Positions 14,559-23,872 of a stretch of 64,000 bases of DNA are shown piece after piece (within the stretch, counting starts at the first letter, position 1; every line of letters begins with the position of its first letter). The DNA is taken from assembly GCF_023544445.1 (NCBI RefSeq), contig NZ_JALPVJ010000002.1, positions 1-64,000 of the forward strand. Direction: 5' to 3'. Position numbers and translations under genes: made by a program. Source of the DNA: Actinoplanes sp. M2I2. Lineage in GTDB: Bacteria; Actinomycetota; Actinomycetes; Mycobacteriales; Micromonosporaceae. A model generated the notes under the pieces. That model saw only the letters and a list, made by a program, of their open reading frames with translations, ran no database searches and was not told the origin of the DNA.

Positions 14559-17270
14559 ATGGCCGTTACCGCCGAAGCTGACGAGGACCTGCAGAACGCC
14601 GTGGCCGTCATCGGACTGGCCGCCCGGATACCCGGTGTCGCGGACCTCGACGAGTTCTGGGCCGCGCTCGTCGCCGGTCGTGACCTGACCACTCGTTCCG
14701 GCACCGGACGCCGGTACGGCCTGATCGCCGGCAGCGACCGGTTCGACGCCGCGTTCTTCGGGATCGCGCCGTCCGACGCGCAGGTGCTCGATCCGCAGAA
14801 CAGGGTGTTCCTCGAATGCGCCTGGGAAGCCCTGGAGCAGGCCGGCTACGACCCCGGCACCTACTCCGGCGCCATCGGCGTCTACGCCGGGAGCGGCGAG
14901 ACCGACCACTTCGCCGTGCTGCGGGCGCAACGCCACCGGTTCCCGGGCAAGTCGGAGGAGCAGTTGCGGCTGGCCGCCAGCCGTGACTTCCTGACCGGCC
15001 GGGTGGCATACCAGCTGAACCTCCGGGGCCCGGCCGTCACCGTGCACACCGGCTGTTCCACTTCGCTCGTCGCGGTCCATCTGGCCTGTCAGGCTCTGCT
15101 CGGCGGCGAGACCGACCTCGCTCTGGCCGGGGGAGTCACCCTGCGGGGCGCGGCCGGCGCCGAGGAGGCCGACGACCTCCTTTCGCCGGACGGCCATTGC
15201 CGGCCCTTCGACGCGGACGCCGACGGCATGGTCGGCGCGGACGGGGCGGGAGTCGTCGTGCTCAAGCGGCTTTCCGACGCGCTTGCCGACTCCGATCACA
15301 TCGACGCCGTGATCCTGGGATCGGGGCTCAGCAACGACGGCTCGGGCAAGGTGAGCTTCACCGCACCCAGCGTGTCCGGGCAGGTGGCCGCGGCCCGTTC
15401 GGCGTACCTGCTCGCGGGCGTGGAGCCGGACACCGTCGCCTACGTCGAGGCGCACGGCACCGGCACCGCGATCGGCGACACCATCGAGGTCCGCGCGCTT
15501 TCCGAGGCGTTCGGGCCGGGAACGCCGCAGCGGTGCCTGCTCGGGTCGGTCAAGTCGAACATCGGCCACGCCGACGCCGCGGCCGGCGTCCTCGGCCTGA
15601 TCAAGGTGGTGCTGTCGCTGCGCCACGGCGTTCTTCCGGGCACGGCGCACTTCCGGAGTCCGAATCCGCACCTCGATCTGCCGGCCACCCCGTTCCGGGT
15701 GACGAGCGACGCGACGCCGTGGCCCCGCAGTGAGCAGCCCCGCCGCGCCGGGATCAACTCCACCGGGATCGGCGGGACCAACGCTCACCTCGTGGTGGAG
15801 GAGGCGCCGGTCGGGCATCTGTCCTCCGGCGACGACCGCCACCACCTGCTGCCGCTGTCGGCGCGGACGGCCCGCGCCCTGGCCGAGTCGGCGGCGCGGT
15901 TGAGCGCCCGGCTGCGACGGGACCCGGTCGCCCTGGCTGATGTGGCGTGGACGCTGCAGTCCGGCCGTGCGGAGTTCGCCCACCGGGCCTTCGTGGTGTG
16001 CCGCGACCGCGACGAGGCGGTTCGGGCTCTGACCGAGCTGGCCGGACGACCGCAGGCGGCCGTGACCCCGGCGACGGACACCCCGCAGGTCGCGTTCCTC
16101 TTTCCGGGCCCGGACGGCCTGCCGGTGGGAGTGACCCGGGAGCTTTACCGGCAGGAGCCGGTCTTCCGTGCGGTCCTCGACGACTGCGCCGATCGGGCCG
16201 CCGCGGATCTCGGCCTCGACCTGCGAACGGTGCTCTGTCCGGAAGCCGGCCATGAGGCCGAGGCGCAGGCCCGGCTGGCCACGCCGGCCGTGGCCGAGCC
16301 CGCGCTGTTCGCCGTTCAGCGCGCCCTGGCCGAGCTGTGGGAGTCCCGGGGAGTCGGTCCGCACGCCGTTCTCGGGTACGGCTCCGGCGGGTACGCCGCC
16401 GCGGTCTCGGCCGGCGTGCTGACCGGGGCCGGCGCGCTGTCCCTGGTGCTCACGCGGGCCCGGATCCTGAGTCGTTCACCTCGGGCCGACGCACCCTTGT
16501 TCACCGGCGAGATGCTCGAGGAGTACGCCGAGGCGGTGGCGGCCGTGCGGTTGAGCCCGCCGCGAGTTCCCTGGGTCTGCGACCGGACCGGTGCGCCGGT
16601 CACGGCGCAGGAGGCGGGCGACCCGGCCTTCTGGGTGAGGCGTCTGCGGCAGCCCGTCCGGTTCTCCGACGCCTTGCGGACCCTGCTCGACAGCTCCGCC
16701 GGCATCTTGCTGGAGGTCGGCCCGGGGGACTCGCTGGGTCGCCTGGCCCGGCAGCATCCCGGGTACGGATCCGGCCGCACCACCCTGCGGAGCCTGCCGG
16801 ACGCCGCCGGGCATGCCGAGTCTCTCCGGAGCACCGGCGCGCTGTGGCAGGCCGGGCTCCCCGTGCGCTGGGCCGCGCTGCACAGCGGCCGGTCGCCCCG
16901 GCGGGTGCCGCTGCCGGCGTACCCGTTCCAGCGGGAGCGCTTCGCGGTGGACGAGCCCACGCCGGGGACACCCGCGTCGCCGGACGGGGCCGGCGCGTCG
17001 GACACGGACCCGCGTACCGCGACCGAGAAGACCATCGCCGAGGTGTGGTGCGAGGTGCTCCGCGTGCCCCGCGTGGGCGTCGACGACGACTTCTTCGAGA
17101 TCGGCGGGCACTCGTTGCAGGCGACCCGCGTCATCACCCGGCTCGGTTCCGCACTGGGACCGGACATCCCACCACTGACCATCATGGACCTCTTCGACCA
17201 CTCGACGATCCGCGAGCTGGCCGCGCTGGTGAGTGGTCCCGACGTGCCGACCTCGGAGGAAGCCCCGTGA
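14559..17270 (+). CDS. Type I PKS: ketosynthase, degenerate acyltransferase, carrier protein
   Basis: A 903-aa modular PKS protein. The KS (about 15-435) has Cys166 in VHTGCSTSLVAVH, His299 in EAHGTGTAIGD and His337 in KSNIGHADAAAG, so it looks competent for condensation. The AT-like region (about 545-800) starts FLFPGPDGL instead of the usual GQGxQ. It carries GYGSGG where GHSxGE is expected (Gly608 in place of the catalytic Ser). It also seems to have lost the small subdomain with the HAFHS-type motif. The carrier domain has DDFFEIGGHSLQA with Ser852. No KR, DH or ER is present. ATG 14559 follows AAGGAG closely. The gene is coupled (GTGA) to the cysteine NRPS, to which it probably hands its chain. 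Malonyl loading must come from elsewhere (inference). Confidence 0.9.
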   Translation: MAVTAEADEDLQNAVAVIGLAARIPGVADLDEFWAALVAGRDLTTRSGTGRRYGLIAGSDRFDAAFFGIAPSDAQVLDPQNRVFLECAWEALEQAGYDPGTYSGAIGVYAGSGETDHFAVLRAQRHRFPGKSEEQLRLAASRDFLTGRVAYQLNLRGPAVTVHTGCSTSLVAVHLACQALLGGETDLALAGGVTLRGAAGAEEADDLLSPDGHCRPFDADADGMVGADGAGVVVLKRLSDALADSDHIDAVILGSGLSNDGSGKVSFTAPSVSGQVAAARSAYLLAGVEPDTVAYVEAHGTGTAIGDTIEVRALSEAFGPGTPQRCLLGSVKSNIGHADAAAGVLGLIKVVLSLRHGVLPGTAHFRSPNPHLDLPATPFRVTSDATPWPRSEQPRRAGINSTGIGGTNAHLVVEEAPVGHLSSGDDRHHLLPLSARTARALAESAARLSARLRRDPVALADVAWTLQSGRAEFAHRAFVVCRDRDEAVRALTELAGRPQAAVTPATDTPQVAFLFPGPDGLPVGVTRELYRQEPVFRAVLDDCADRAAADLGLDLRTVLCPEAGHEAEAQARLATPAVAEPALFAVQRALAELWESRGVGPHAVLGYGSGGYAAAVSAGVLTGAGALSLVLTRARILSRSPRADAPLFTGEMLEEYAEAVAAVRLSPPRVPWVCDRTGAPVTAQEAGDPAFWVRRLRQPVRFSDALRTLLDSSAGILLEVGPGDSLGRLARQHPGYGSGRTTLRSLPDAAGHAESLRSTGALWQAGLPVRWAALHSGRSPRRVPLPAYPFQRERFAVDEPTPGTPASPDGAGASDTDPRTATEKTIAEVWCEVLRVPRVGVDDDFFEIGGHSLQATRVITRLGSALGPDIPPLTIMDLFDHSTIRELAALVSGPDVPTSEEAP

Positions 17271-20200
17271 ACGATCAGACCGAGCTGCCGGCGACCCCGG
17301 CGACGATCCCCGTCGCGCCCGACGGCGAACCGGTGATGTCGTTCGCCCAGGAACGCCTGTGGTTCATGGAGGCGTACGCGCCCGGCACGACGGCGTACAC
17401 GATCCCGGAGGCGTGGCGGCTGCGCGGCACGGTCGATCCGGCCGCACTCGCGGAAGCCCTGAACCGGGTCGCCGCGCGGCACGAACCGTTGCGGACCCGC
17501 TTCCCGGCCACCGTCGACGGCCGGCCCGTCGCGCTCATCGACGAAGACGGCGCGATCCCGCTCAGCACCGCGCAGGCCGGGTCCGGCGACGCCCTGGCCG
17601 CGCTCGTCGACGCCTTCCTGGCCGAACCGTTCGACCTCGCCGCCGGCCCCGTGGCCCGGGCCAAGTTGATCACGATCAGCCCGGACGAGCACGTGCTCGC
17701 CCTGGCGGTGCACCACATCGCGGCCGACGGCTGGTCCACCGAGCTCCTTCTCGACGAGGTGCTGACCGGCCTGGCCGGCGAGCCGCTGCCGGACCTGCCG
17801 GTGCGCTATCGCGACTTCGCCGCGTGGCAGCGCGCCCGGCCCGACACCGACCGCGACGTGGCCTACTGGCGGACGCAGCTCGCCGGCGTCGTGCCGCTCG
17901 AACTGCCGACCGACCGGCCCCGGCCCCCGGTGCCGACCCACACCGGCGCCGCGCACCACTTCTCGGTCGCGCCGGACGTGCTCGACGCAGTGTTCCGGCT
18001 CGGGCGCCGGCACCGGGCCACGCCGTACATGGTCCTGCTGGCGGCGTTCGCGATGCTGCTGGGCCGGCGGGCGCAGCAGGACGACGTGACGATCGGCTCG
18101 CCCACGGCCGGTCGGCCGGTGCCCGAGCTGGACGGGCTCATCGGCTGCTTCGTCAACATGCTGACGATGCGGGTCGACTCGTCGGGGGACCCGACGTTCG
18201 TCGAGCTGCTCCAGCGGGTCCGGACCACGGCCGCATACGCGTACGCCCATCAGGAGGTGCCGTTCGAGCGCCTGGTCACCGAACTCAACGTGCCGCGTGA
18301 GGTGTCACGGTCGCCGCTGTTCCAGGTCGTGTTGTCGCTGCAGAGCTATGACGATGCCCGGCCCAGCCACCCGTCGCTGACCGTCGCCGGCGACGTCGAC
18401 CTGCCGTACGTCGTGACCCGGTTCGACCTCGAGCTCCACACCGCCGGCGACGGCGAGTTCCTGATCACCTACAAGACCGAGCTGTTCACCGCCGAGTCCG
18501 TCGCGAGCCTGGGCGAGCACTTCCGCGTCCTGCTCGAGGGGATCGCCGCCGACCCGGACGCCCCCATCTCGAGCTACGAACTGCTGACGGCCGACGAGCG
18601 CCTTGCCCGTACACAGTGGAACGACACCGGCGCCGACCTCGGCGCCGACCAGTGCCTGCACACGCCGGTCGAGGAGCAGGCGCACCGGACCCCGGACCGC
18701 CCGGCGCTGATCCACCCCGGCGGTCAGCTCTCCCACGGCGAGGTCGACCGGCGGGCCGATCACCTGGCCGCGCAGCTGGTCGCCGCCGGGGTCGCCAAGG
18801 GTGACCTGGTGGCCGTCGTGATGGAACGGGGATGGGAGCAGGTTGTCGCGGTGCTGGCCATCAACAAGGCCGGCGCCGCCTATCTGCCCGTCGACTCCGA
18901 CCTGCCCGAGCGCCGCCGTCACGAGCTCATCGCCCGCGGCGGCTGCACCGTGGCGCTGACCCAGCCGGCGCTGAGCTCCCGGCTGACCTGGCCGGAGGGA
19001 CTGGTCGTACTGCCGGTCACCGAGCAGTCGGGCGGCACGCCGCCGGCCGGCCCGGCCGAGCCCGGCGACCTCGCGTACGTGATCTTCACGTCCGGCTCGA
19101 CCGGCACGCCGAAGGGCGTCATGATCGAGCACCGGGCCGCGCTCAACACCGTCCGCGACATCACCCGGCGGTTCCGGGTGGGACCCGGCGACCGCGTGTT
19201 CGCCTTGTCCGCGCTGAGTTTCGACCTGTCGGTCTACGACGTCTACGGCACGCTGGCCGCCGGCGCCACGCTGGTCCTGGGCCGGCCGGCCGAGGACAAG
19301 GACCCGGCCGCGTGGGCCCGGATCGTCGCCGATCAGCGGGTCACCGTGTGGAACTCGGTGCCGGCGCTGATGGAGCTGCTGGTCGAGCACGCCGAGCAGG
19401 AGGGAACCGACCTCAGCTCGTTGCGGCTGGTGATGATGTCGGGCGACTGGATCCCGCCGACGCTGCCCGACCGCATCCGTGCCCTCGCCCCGGACGTCGA
19501 GGTGATCAGCCTCGGCGGGGCGACCGAGGGTTCGATCTGGTCGATCTTCCATCCGATCGGGCCGGTCGACCCGTCGTGGACCTCGATCCCGTACGGCCGG
19601 CCGCTGACCAACCAGCAGTTCCACATCCTCGACCGCGGCCGGTGCGACGTCCCGGTCGGGGTGCCCGGCGACCTCTACATCGGTGGCGCCGGAGTGGCCA
19701 CCGGCTACTGGAAGGACCCGGAGCGCACCGCGGCGGCGTTCGTCACCCACCCGCGTACCGGCGAACGCCTCTACCGCACCGGTGACCTCGGCCGGTACCG
19801 GTCCGACGGCGTGATCGAGTTTCTCGGCCGGGCCGACGCCCAGGTCAAGATCCGCGGCTACCGGATCGAGCTGGGGGAGATCGAGGCCCACCTGAGCCGT
19901 CACCCCGAGGTGGCCGAGTGCCTGGTGACCACGTACGGGTCCGGCAGCGGAGCCCAGCTCGTGGCCTACGTCGTAGCCGAGCCCGGAGCCGCCCCCGACC
20001 CGACGCGGCTGCGGTCACACCTGGCCGAGGGGCTACCGGCGTACATGGTGCCCAGCTCTTTTGTCGTCCTGCCGAGGCTGCCGCTGACCGCGAACGGCAA
20101 GGTGGACCGCGGACGGTTGCCCGCGCCCGAGGCGCCCGCCGGGCGGGGGAGCGCGCCGACGTCGCCCGGCACCGACGTGGAGCGGGCGATCCACGGGGTG

Positions 20201-22582
20201 TGGGCGGACGTTCTCGGCCGCGACGACGTGGGGATCGACGACAACTTCTTCGACCTGGGCGGCCACTCGCTGCTCGCGATCAAGGTGGTGGAGCGGCTCC
20301 GGCGCGCGCTGCCGGACGTCGGAGAGATCGCCGTGATGGACCTGTTCACCCATCCGACGATCCACCGGCTCGCGGCCCGGCTCGACGCCGGTACGAGCAC
20401 CGAGAGTGCGCTGCTGCACCGGTTGACGCCGCACGCGACGGCCGGGCCCGTGCTCAGCTACGTCGCCGTCCCGTACGGCGGCGGCAGCGCGATGGCCTAC
20501 AAGGCACTGGCCGACGCGCTGCCGGCCACGCACGCGCTGTGGTCGGTCGCCATCCCCGGCCGCGACGTGGGCGTCGACGAGCAGCGCACGCCGATCGAGG
20601 ACGTCGCCGCGGAATGCGTCCGCGAGATCCAGGAGAAGGTCGCCGGGCCGATCGCGCTGTACGGGCACTGCGGTGTCGGCTCGGCGCTCATCGTGGAGAT
20701 CGCCCGGCAGCTGGAGGCGGCCGGGCGCGTCCCGGAAGCCGTCTACATCGGCGCCATCTTCCCGTTCGCCCGGCCCCGCCAGGGCCTGGTCGCCGCTCTG
20801 GGCCGGCTGGCCAACCCCGACGCCCTGCGCAGCGACCGCGCGTACGCGAACGGGCTGACCGGCCTCGGGCTCGACCTGAGCGACATCGACCCCGGCCGGG
20901 CCCGGCAGATCGTCCGCGACACCCGCAGCGACACCGAGGCGGCCGAGGACTACTTCACCCGGCTCTTCGGCACCTCGGTGACGCGCCTGCGGGCGCCGGT
21001 CATCAGCGTGGCCGGGGAGCACGACCCGGCCTCCGACCACTACCCGGAACGCTTCCGCGAGTGGCACTTCCTCAGCGACACCACCGCCATGGTGGTGCTC
21101 GACGAGGCCGGGCACTACTTCCAGCAGTACCGCGCGGCCGAACTGGCCGAGATCGTCACGACCACCCATCCGGCCGTCCGAGCCGGCGGGACGGCCGGTG
21201 GCGACGGGTGGCGCCTGGTCGACGTCTCGCAGGCGGACCCGCCCGACGTGGCCGGCGAACCCCGGCCCGCGGTGGGCCGATTCCTGGCGGCGGGAGCGGG
21301 ACAGCTCGGTTCGATCCTCGGTTCGGCGCTGACCGCGCTGGCCGTCCTGTTCTGGATCTACGAGTCCACCGGCTCGCTCGTGCAGTTCGCCGCGTCGGGC
21401 GTGGCCGCACTGGCGCCCGCGTTGCTGGTCGCGCCGCGGGCCGGAACGGTGGTGGACCGCGTCGACCGCCGTACCGTCCTGATCGCCGGCCAGGCCGGCG
21501 CGGGCGCGTTGCAGCTGCTGACAGGTCTCCTGGTCTGGACCGGCAACCTCCGGATCGGGTTCGTCTACCCGCTGCTGGCGTTGCTGTCGGTGGCGGTCGC
21601 CTTCCAGTGGCTCGCCTTCCACGCCGCCCTGCCGCACCTCGCCCCCAAGCGGTACCTCGGCCACGTCACCGGCGTCGTGGACGTGGCCCGGCAGGCGGGC
21701 CGGCTGATCGTGCCGGCCGCGGCGGCCGGGCTGACCGCCGCCGTGGGCCTGGCGGGCGCCCTGGTCGTCGCTGTGCTGGCCTCTGCGGTCGCGATCACCA
21801 TCACGGTCCTGGTCCGCTTCCCGCAGACCCGGGCGTGGCCGGGAGCGGGGACCATGACGGCCGACATCAAGGCCGGGTTCCGCTACTCGTGGGGGGACAC
21901 CCGGCTGCGCCGCATGCTGATCTTCTTCGCGGTGCTCAACCTCGTCGCGTCCCCGCTGTTCCTACTGATCGCGCCGCTGGTGCTCGCGACCGGCACACCG
22001 GCCGGCCTCGGCTGGGTCCTGCTCGGCTCGGGCCTGGCGGGCGCGCTGGGTGGAGCCGTCATGACGGTGTGGGGCGGACCGGCGCGGCACCGGATGCGCG
22101 CGGTGCTGCTGTGCACGCTCGGGGTGGCCGCCTCGGCCCTGGTGACGGGCCTGCAAACCGGGCTGGTGGCGATCGGCGCCGGGGTGTTCGGTCTCGCGCT
22201 GGCGATGACCGTGCTGAACGGCATCCACGCCGCCATCGTCGAGGTCAAGGTGCCGCAGCGGTACCTGGGCCCGGTGCTCGCGCTCGGCACGATGGTCGCG
22301 TGGTCGGCTCTGCCGGTCGGCTTCGGGCTGGTCGCGGTGTACGCAGCGGTACTGCCCGGGTCGCTGCCGGCCGCCGCCGGGCTGGTCGGCGCCGGTCCCG
22401 GGCGGGAGATCGCCCTGCTGTACGTGCTGCTCGCGGTGGCCGTCACGCTGCTGGCCGTGGCCGCGGTCCGGTCGCGGCTGCCCCACCTGGTCGACGACAG
22501 CCCCGACGCCACGCCCGACGACCTGATCGGGCTGCGCTCGCTGGGCCGCGACGAGCCGGCTCCCGTGTCATCACGAACGTGA
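17267..22582 (+). CDS. NRPS C-A(Cys)-PCP-TE fused to an MFS exporter
   Basis: A 1771-aa fusion. C domain (about 22-445): intact HHIAADG at His149-His150, so a normal condensation rather than a cyclisation domain. A domain (about 480-965): FTSGSTGTPKGV, YRTGDLGRYR and NGKVDR present. By alignment to GrsA I read the pocket code as D-L-Y-N-M-S-L-I-W-K, one change from the published cysteine code [26 protein letters not shown], Ser1001. TE (about 1070-1300): alpha/beta hydrolase with GHCGVG, Cys1135 replacing the usual Ser, a downstream Asp (GEHDPAS) and a His (EAGHYF). From about 1335 to 1735 follow MFS transporter helices. GTG 17267 overlaps the PKS stop (GTGA) and follows GGAGGAAGCCCC. The 3' end overlaps the convergent hydrolase gene by 12 bp. 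Confidence 0.92.
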   Translation: MNDQTELPATPATIPVAPDGEPVMSFAQERLWFMEAYAPGTTAYTIPEAWRLRGTVDPAALAEALNRVAARHEPLRTRFPATVDGRPVALIDEDGAIPLSTAQAGSGDALAALVDAFLAEPFDLAAGPVARAKLITISPDEHVLALAVHHIAADGWSTELLLDEVLTGLAGEPLPDLPVRYRDFAAWQRARPDTDRDVAYWRTQLAGVVPLELPTDRPRPPVPTHTGAAHHFSVAPDVLDAVFRLGRRHRATPYMVLLAAFAMLLGRRAQQDDVTIGSPTAGRPVPELDGLIGCFVNMLTMRVDSSGDPTFVELLQRVRTTAAYAYAHQEVPFERLVTELNVPREVSRSPLFQVVLSLQSYDDARPSHPSLTVAGDVDLPYVVTRFDLELHTAGDGEFLITYKTELFTAESVASLGEHFRVLLEGIAADPDAPISSYELLTADERLARTQWNDTGADLGADQCLHTPVEEQAHRTPDRPALIHPGGQLSHGEVDRRADHLAAQLVAAGVAKGDLVAVVMERGWEQVVAVLAINKAGAAYLPVDSDLPERRRHELIARGGCTVALTQPALSSRLTWPEGLVVLPVTEQSGGTPPAGPAEPGDLAYVIFTSGSTGTPKGVMIEHRAALNTVRDITRRFRVGPGDRVFALSALSFDLSVYDVYGTLAAGATLVLGRPAEDKDPAAWARIVADQRVTVWNSVPALMELLVEHAEQEGTDLSSLRLVMMSGDWIPPTLPDRIRALAPDVEVISLGGATEGSIWSIFHPIGPVDPSWTSIPYGRPLTNQQFHILDRGRCDVPVGVPGDLYIGGAGVATGYWKDPERTAAAFVTHPRTGERLYRTGDLGRYRSDGVIEFLGRADAQVKIRGYRIELGEIEAHLSRHPEVAECLVTTYGSGSGAQLVAYVVAEPGAAPDPTRLRSHLAEGLPAYMVPSSFVVLPRLPLTANGKVDRGRLPAPEAPAGRGSAPTSPGTDVERAIHGVWADVLGRDDVGIDDNFFDLGGHSLLAIKVVERLRRALPDVGEIAVMDLFTHPTIHRLAARLDAGTSTESALLHRLTPHATAGPVLSYVAVPYGGGSAMAYKALADALPATHALWSVAIPGRDVGVDEQRTPIEDVAAECVREIQEKVAGPIALYGHCGVGSALIVEIARQLEAAGRVPEAVYIGAIFPFARPRQGLVAALGRLANPDALRSDRAYANGLTGLGLDLSDIDPGRARQIVRDTRSDTEAAEDYFTRLFGTSVTRLRAPVISVAGEHDPASDHYPERFREWHFLSDTTAMVVLDEAGHYFQQYRAAELAEIVTTTHPAVRAGGTAGGDGWRLVDVSQADPPDVAGEPRPAVGRFLAAGAGQLGSILGSALTALAVLFWIYESTGSLVQFAASGVAALAPALLVAPRAGTVVDRVDRRTVLIAGQAGAGALQLLTGLLVWTGNLRIGFVYPLLALLSVAVAFQWLAFHAALPHLAPKRYLGHVTGVVDVARQAGRLIVPAAAAGLTAAVGLAGALVVAVLASAVAITITVLVRFPQTRAWPGAGTMTADIKAGFRYSWGDTRLRRMLIFFAVLNLVASPLFLLIAPLVLATGTPAGLGWVLLGSGLAGALGGAVMTVWGGPARHRMRAVLLCTLGVAASALVTGLQTGLVAIGAGVFGLALAMTVLNGIHAAIVEVKVPQRYLGPVLALGTMVAWSALPVGFGLVAVYAAVLPGSLPAAAGLVGAGPGREIALLYVLLAVAVTLLAVAAVRSRLPHLVDDSPDATPDDLIGLRSLGRDEPAPVSSRT

Positions 22583-23467
22583 AGGCGAGGCGCCCTCAGG
22601 GGAAGCCGGTGGCGTCAAGAAGTCGATCAGCGCAGCGCTGAGAGCTGCCGGGTTCTCCTCAGCCAGGTGGTGCCCGGATGGGATCGGCGTGCCGCGAAGA
22701 TCGTTCGTCCACCCTCGCCAGATGCTCAACGGGTCGCCGTAAAGGTCTTCCATGTCGTCTTCGGTCGACCACGCGAACAGCGTCGGGCACGAGATGGTCC
22801 GCCCGGCACGTCGGTCGGCTTGCTCGTGCTCGACGTCCATGGTGAGACCCGCCCGGTAGTCCTCCAGCATCGCTCCGACCGTCGCCGGATCCCGAATGGC
22901 TTCGCGGTACTCCTGGTAGTTCTCCGCGCCCATGGTGTCCGGATGACCGCCGTACCAGGCCTCCGGGTCAGCGAGGATCGCCTGCTCGGGCTTGTCCGGT
23001 TGAGCGTAGAAGAACCAGTGATACCAATCCCGGGCGAACTTGGCGTCGCACCTTGCCAAGGCCTCGCTGATCGGCACTCCGTCCATCACCACCAGCCTGC
23101 TCACCACGGCGGGGTGATCCAACGCCAGTCGCAGGGCCACGTAACAGCCGCGGTCATGCCCGACCACGGCGAACGTCGCATGACCCAGTCTCTGCATCAG
23201 CCGGACCAGGTCGAGGGCCACCGCGCGCTTGGACTGTTGTGAGTGATCGCTCCGCACGACGGCCTTGTCGGACCGGCCATAGCCGCGCATGTCCGGGCAC
23301 ACGACAGCGAAACCCCGCGCCAGCAGTCGCGGGGCGACGGCGTGCCAGGTGGAGCCGGTCCGGGGATGGCCATGGATCAGGAGAACGGGCGGCCCCTCGC
23401 CGGCGTGTCTGACCCGTAAGGCCACCTCACCCACATCGACCTGCTCGTCTGCGAAATCTTCGAACAC
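22571..23467 (-). CDS. Alpha/beta hydrolase, haloacetate dehalogenase-like
   Basis: A 298-aa alpha/beta hydrolase. Oxyanion-hole region LIHGHPRTGSTWH, PDMRGYGRSDK as in fluoroacetate dehalogenases, nucleophile Asp in VVGHDRGCYVA and late His in SGHHLAEENP. The aspartate nucleophile in place of Ser points to the dehalogenase/epoxide-hydrolase branch. Whether it acts on a haloacid or an epoxide cannot be told. GTG 23467 follows GAGAGC. Its last 12 bases overlap the end of the NRPS-MFS gene on the other strand. It starts the block that sits between the two halves of the cluster. A tailoring role is possible but nothing shows it. Confidence 0.8.
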   Translation of the reverse strand: MFEDFADEQVDVGEVALRVRHAGEGPPVLLIHGHPRTGSTWHAVAPRLLARGFAVVCPDMRGYGRSDKAVVRSDHSQQSKRAVALDLVRLMQRLGHATFAVVGHDRGCYVALRLALDHPAVVSRLVVMDGVPISEALARCDAKFARDWYHWFFYAQPDKPEQAILADPEAWYGGHPDTMGAENYQEYREAIRDPATVGAMLEDYRAGLTMDVEHEQADRRAGRTISCPTLFAWSTEDDMEDLYGDPLSIWRGWTNDLRGTPIPSGHHLAEENPAALSAALIDFLTPPASPEGASPSRS

Positions 23468-23476
23468 AAGTGCTCT

Positions 23477-23727
23477 CTACCCCGCGAGCCTGGTGGCACG
23501 CACCCGGCGGCCCGGAGCGTCGGCGAGCGGGGGAGTCCGATCATCGAGTCGACTGTCCCGGTCGGGGAACGTGACGTCGATGTCGATGCCCCCGGCGGGC
23601 CGGGGCCGACGGTGATGGTCGCGCCGTGCGCTTCGGCTACCGCGCGCACAATCGCCAGGCCGAGTCCGTAACCGTGGCCATCAGCGTGTCGGGTGCGGCG
23701 GTTGCCGACCTGCCGGAAGGGCTCCGA
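23477..23727 (-). pseudogene. Histidine-kinase C-terminal fragment (HATPase remnant), frameshifted
   Basis: Read on the - strand from about 23727, the sequence encodes EPFRQVGNRRTRHADGHGYG, then GLGLAIVRAVAEAHGATITV. This is the F/G2 box of a sensor kinase ATPase domain. After a run of five G (23589-23593 on the + strand these are C) the frame must shift by one base to continue as GIDIDVTFPDRDS and reach the stop at 23477. Everything upstream (sensor, DHp, N and G1 boxes) is missing. It is a truncated and frame-broken relic that marks a rearrangement next to the cluster. Confidence 0.75.
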
Positions 23728-23872
23728 TCAGGAGGACCAGGGCTTCGACTGTCGTATCCGGGCTGAGCAGATGGGGTCGAGCCATGGGTGGACGGTCCTG
23801 CGGATCATGGATTCGTCTTCGGTGGTATGTAGGTCTGGTGTGTTCGGCCCTTGGAGAACTTAGGATCGCCCG

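Noticed and set aside
17267-18620. Heterocyclisation (Cy) domain for the cysteine module
   Set aside because: The motif is HHIAADG, a normal condensation domain; the DxxxxD motif of Cy domains is absent, so thiazoline formation is not supported.
19918-22641. 907-aa second frame inside the NRPS-MFS gene
   Set aside because: Same-strand shadow, extremely Arg/Gly-rich, crosses domain borders.
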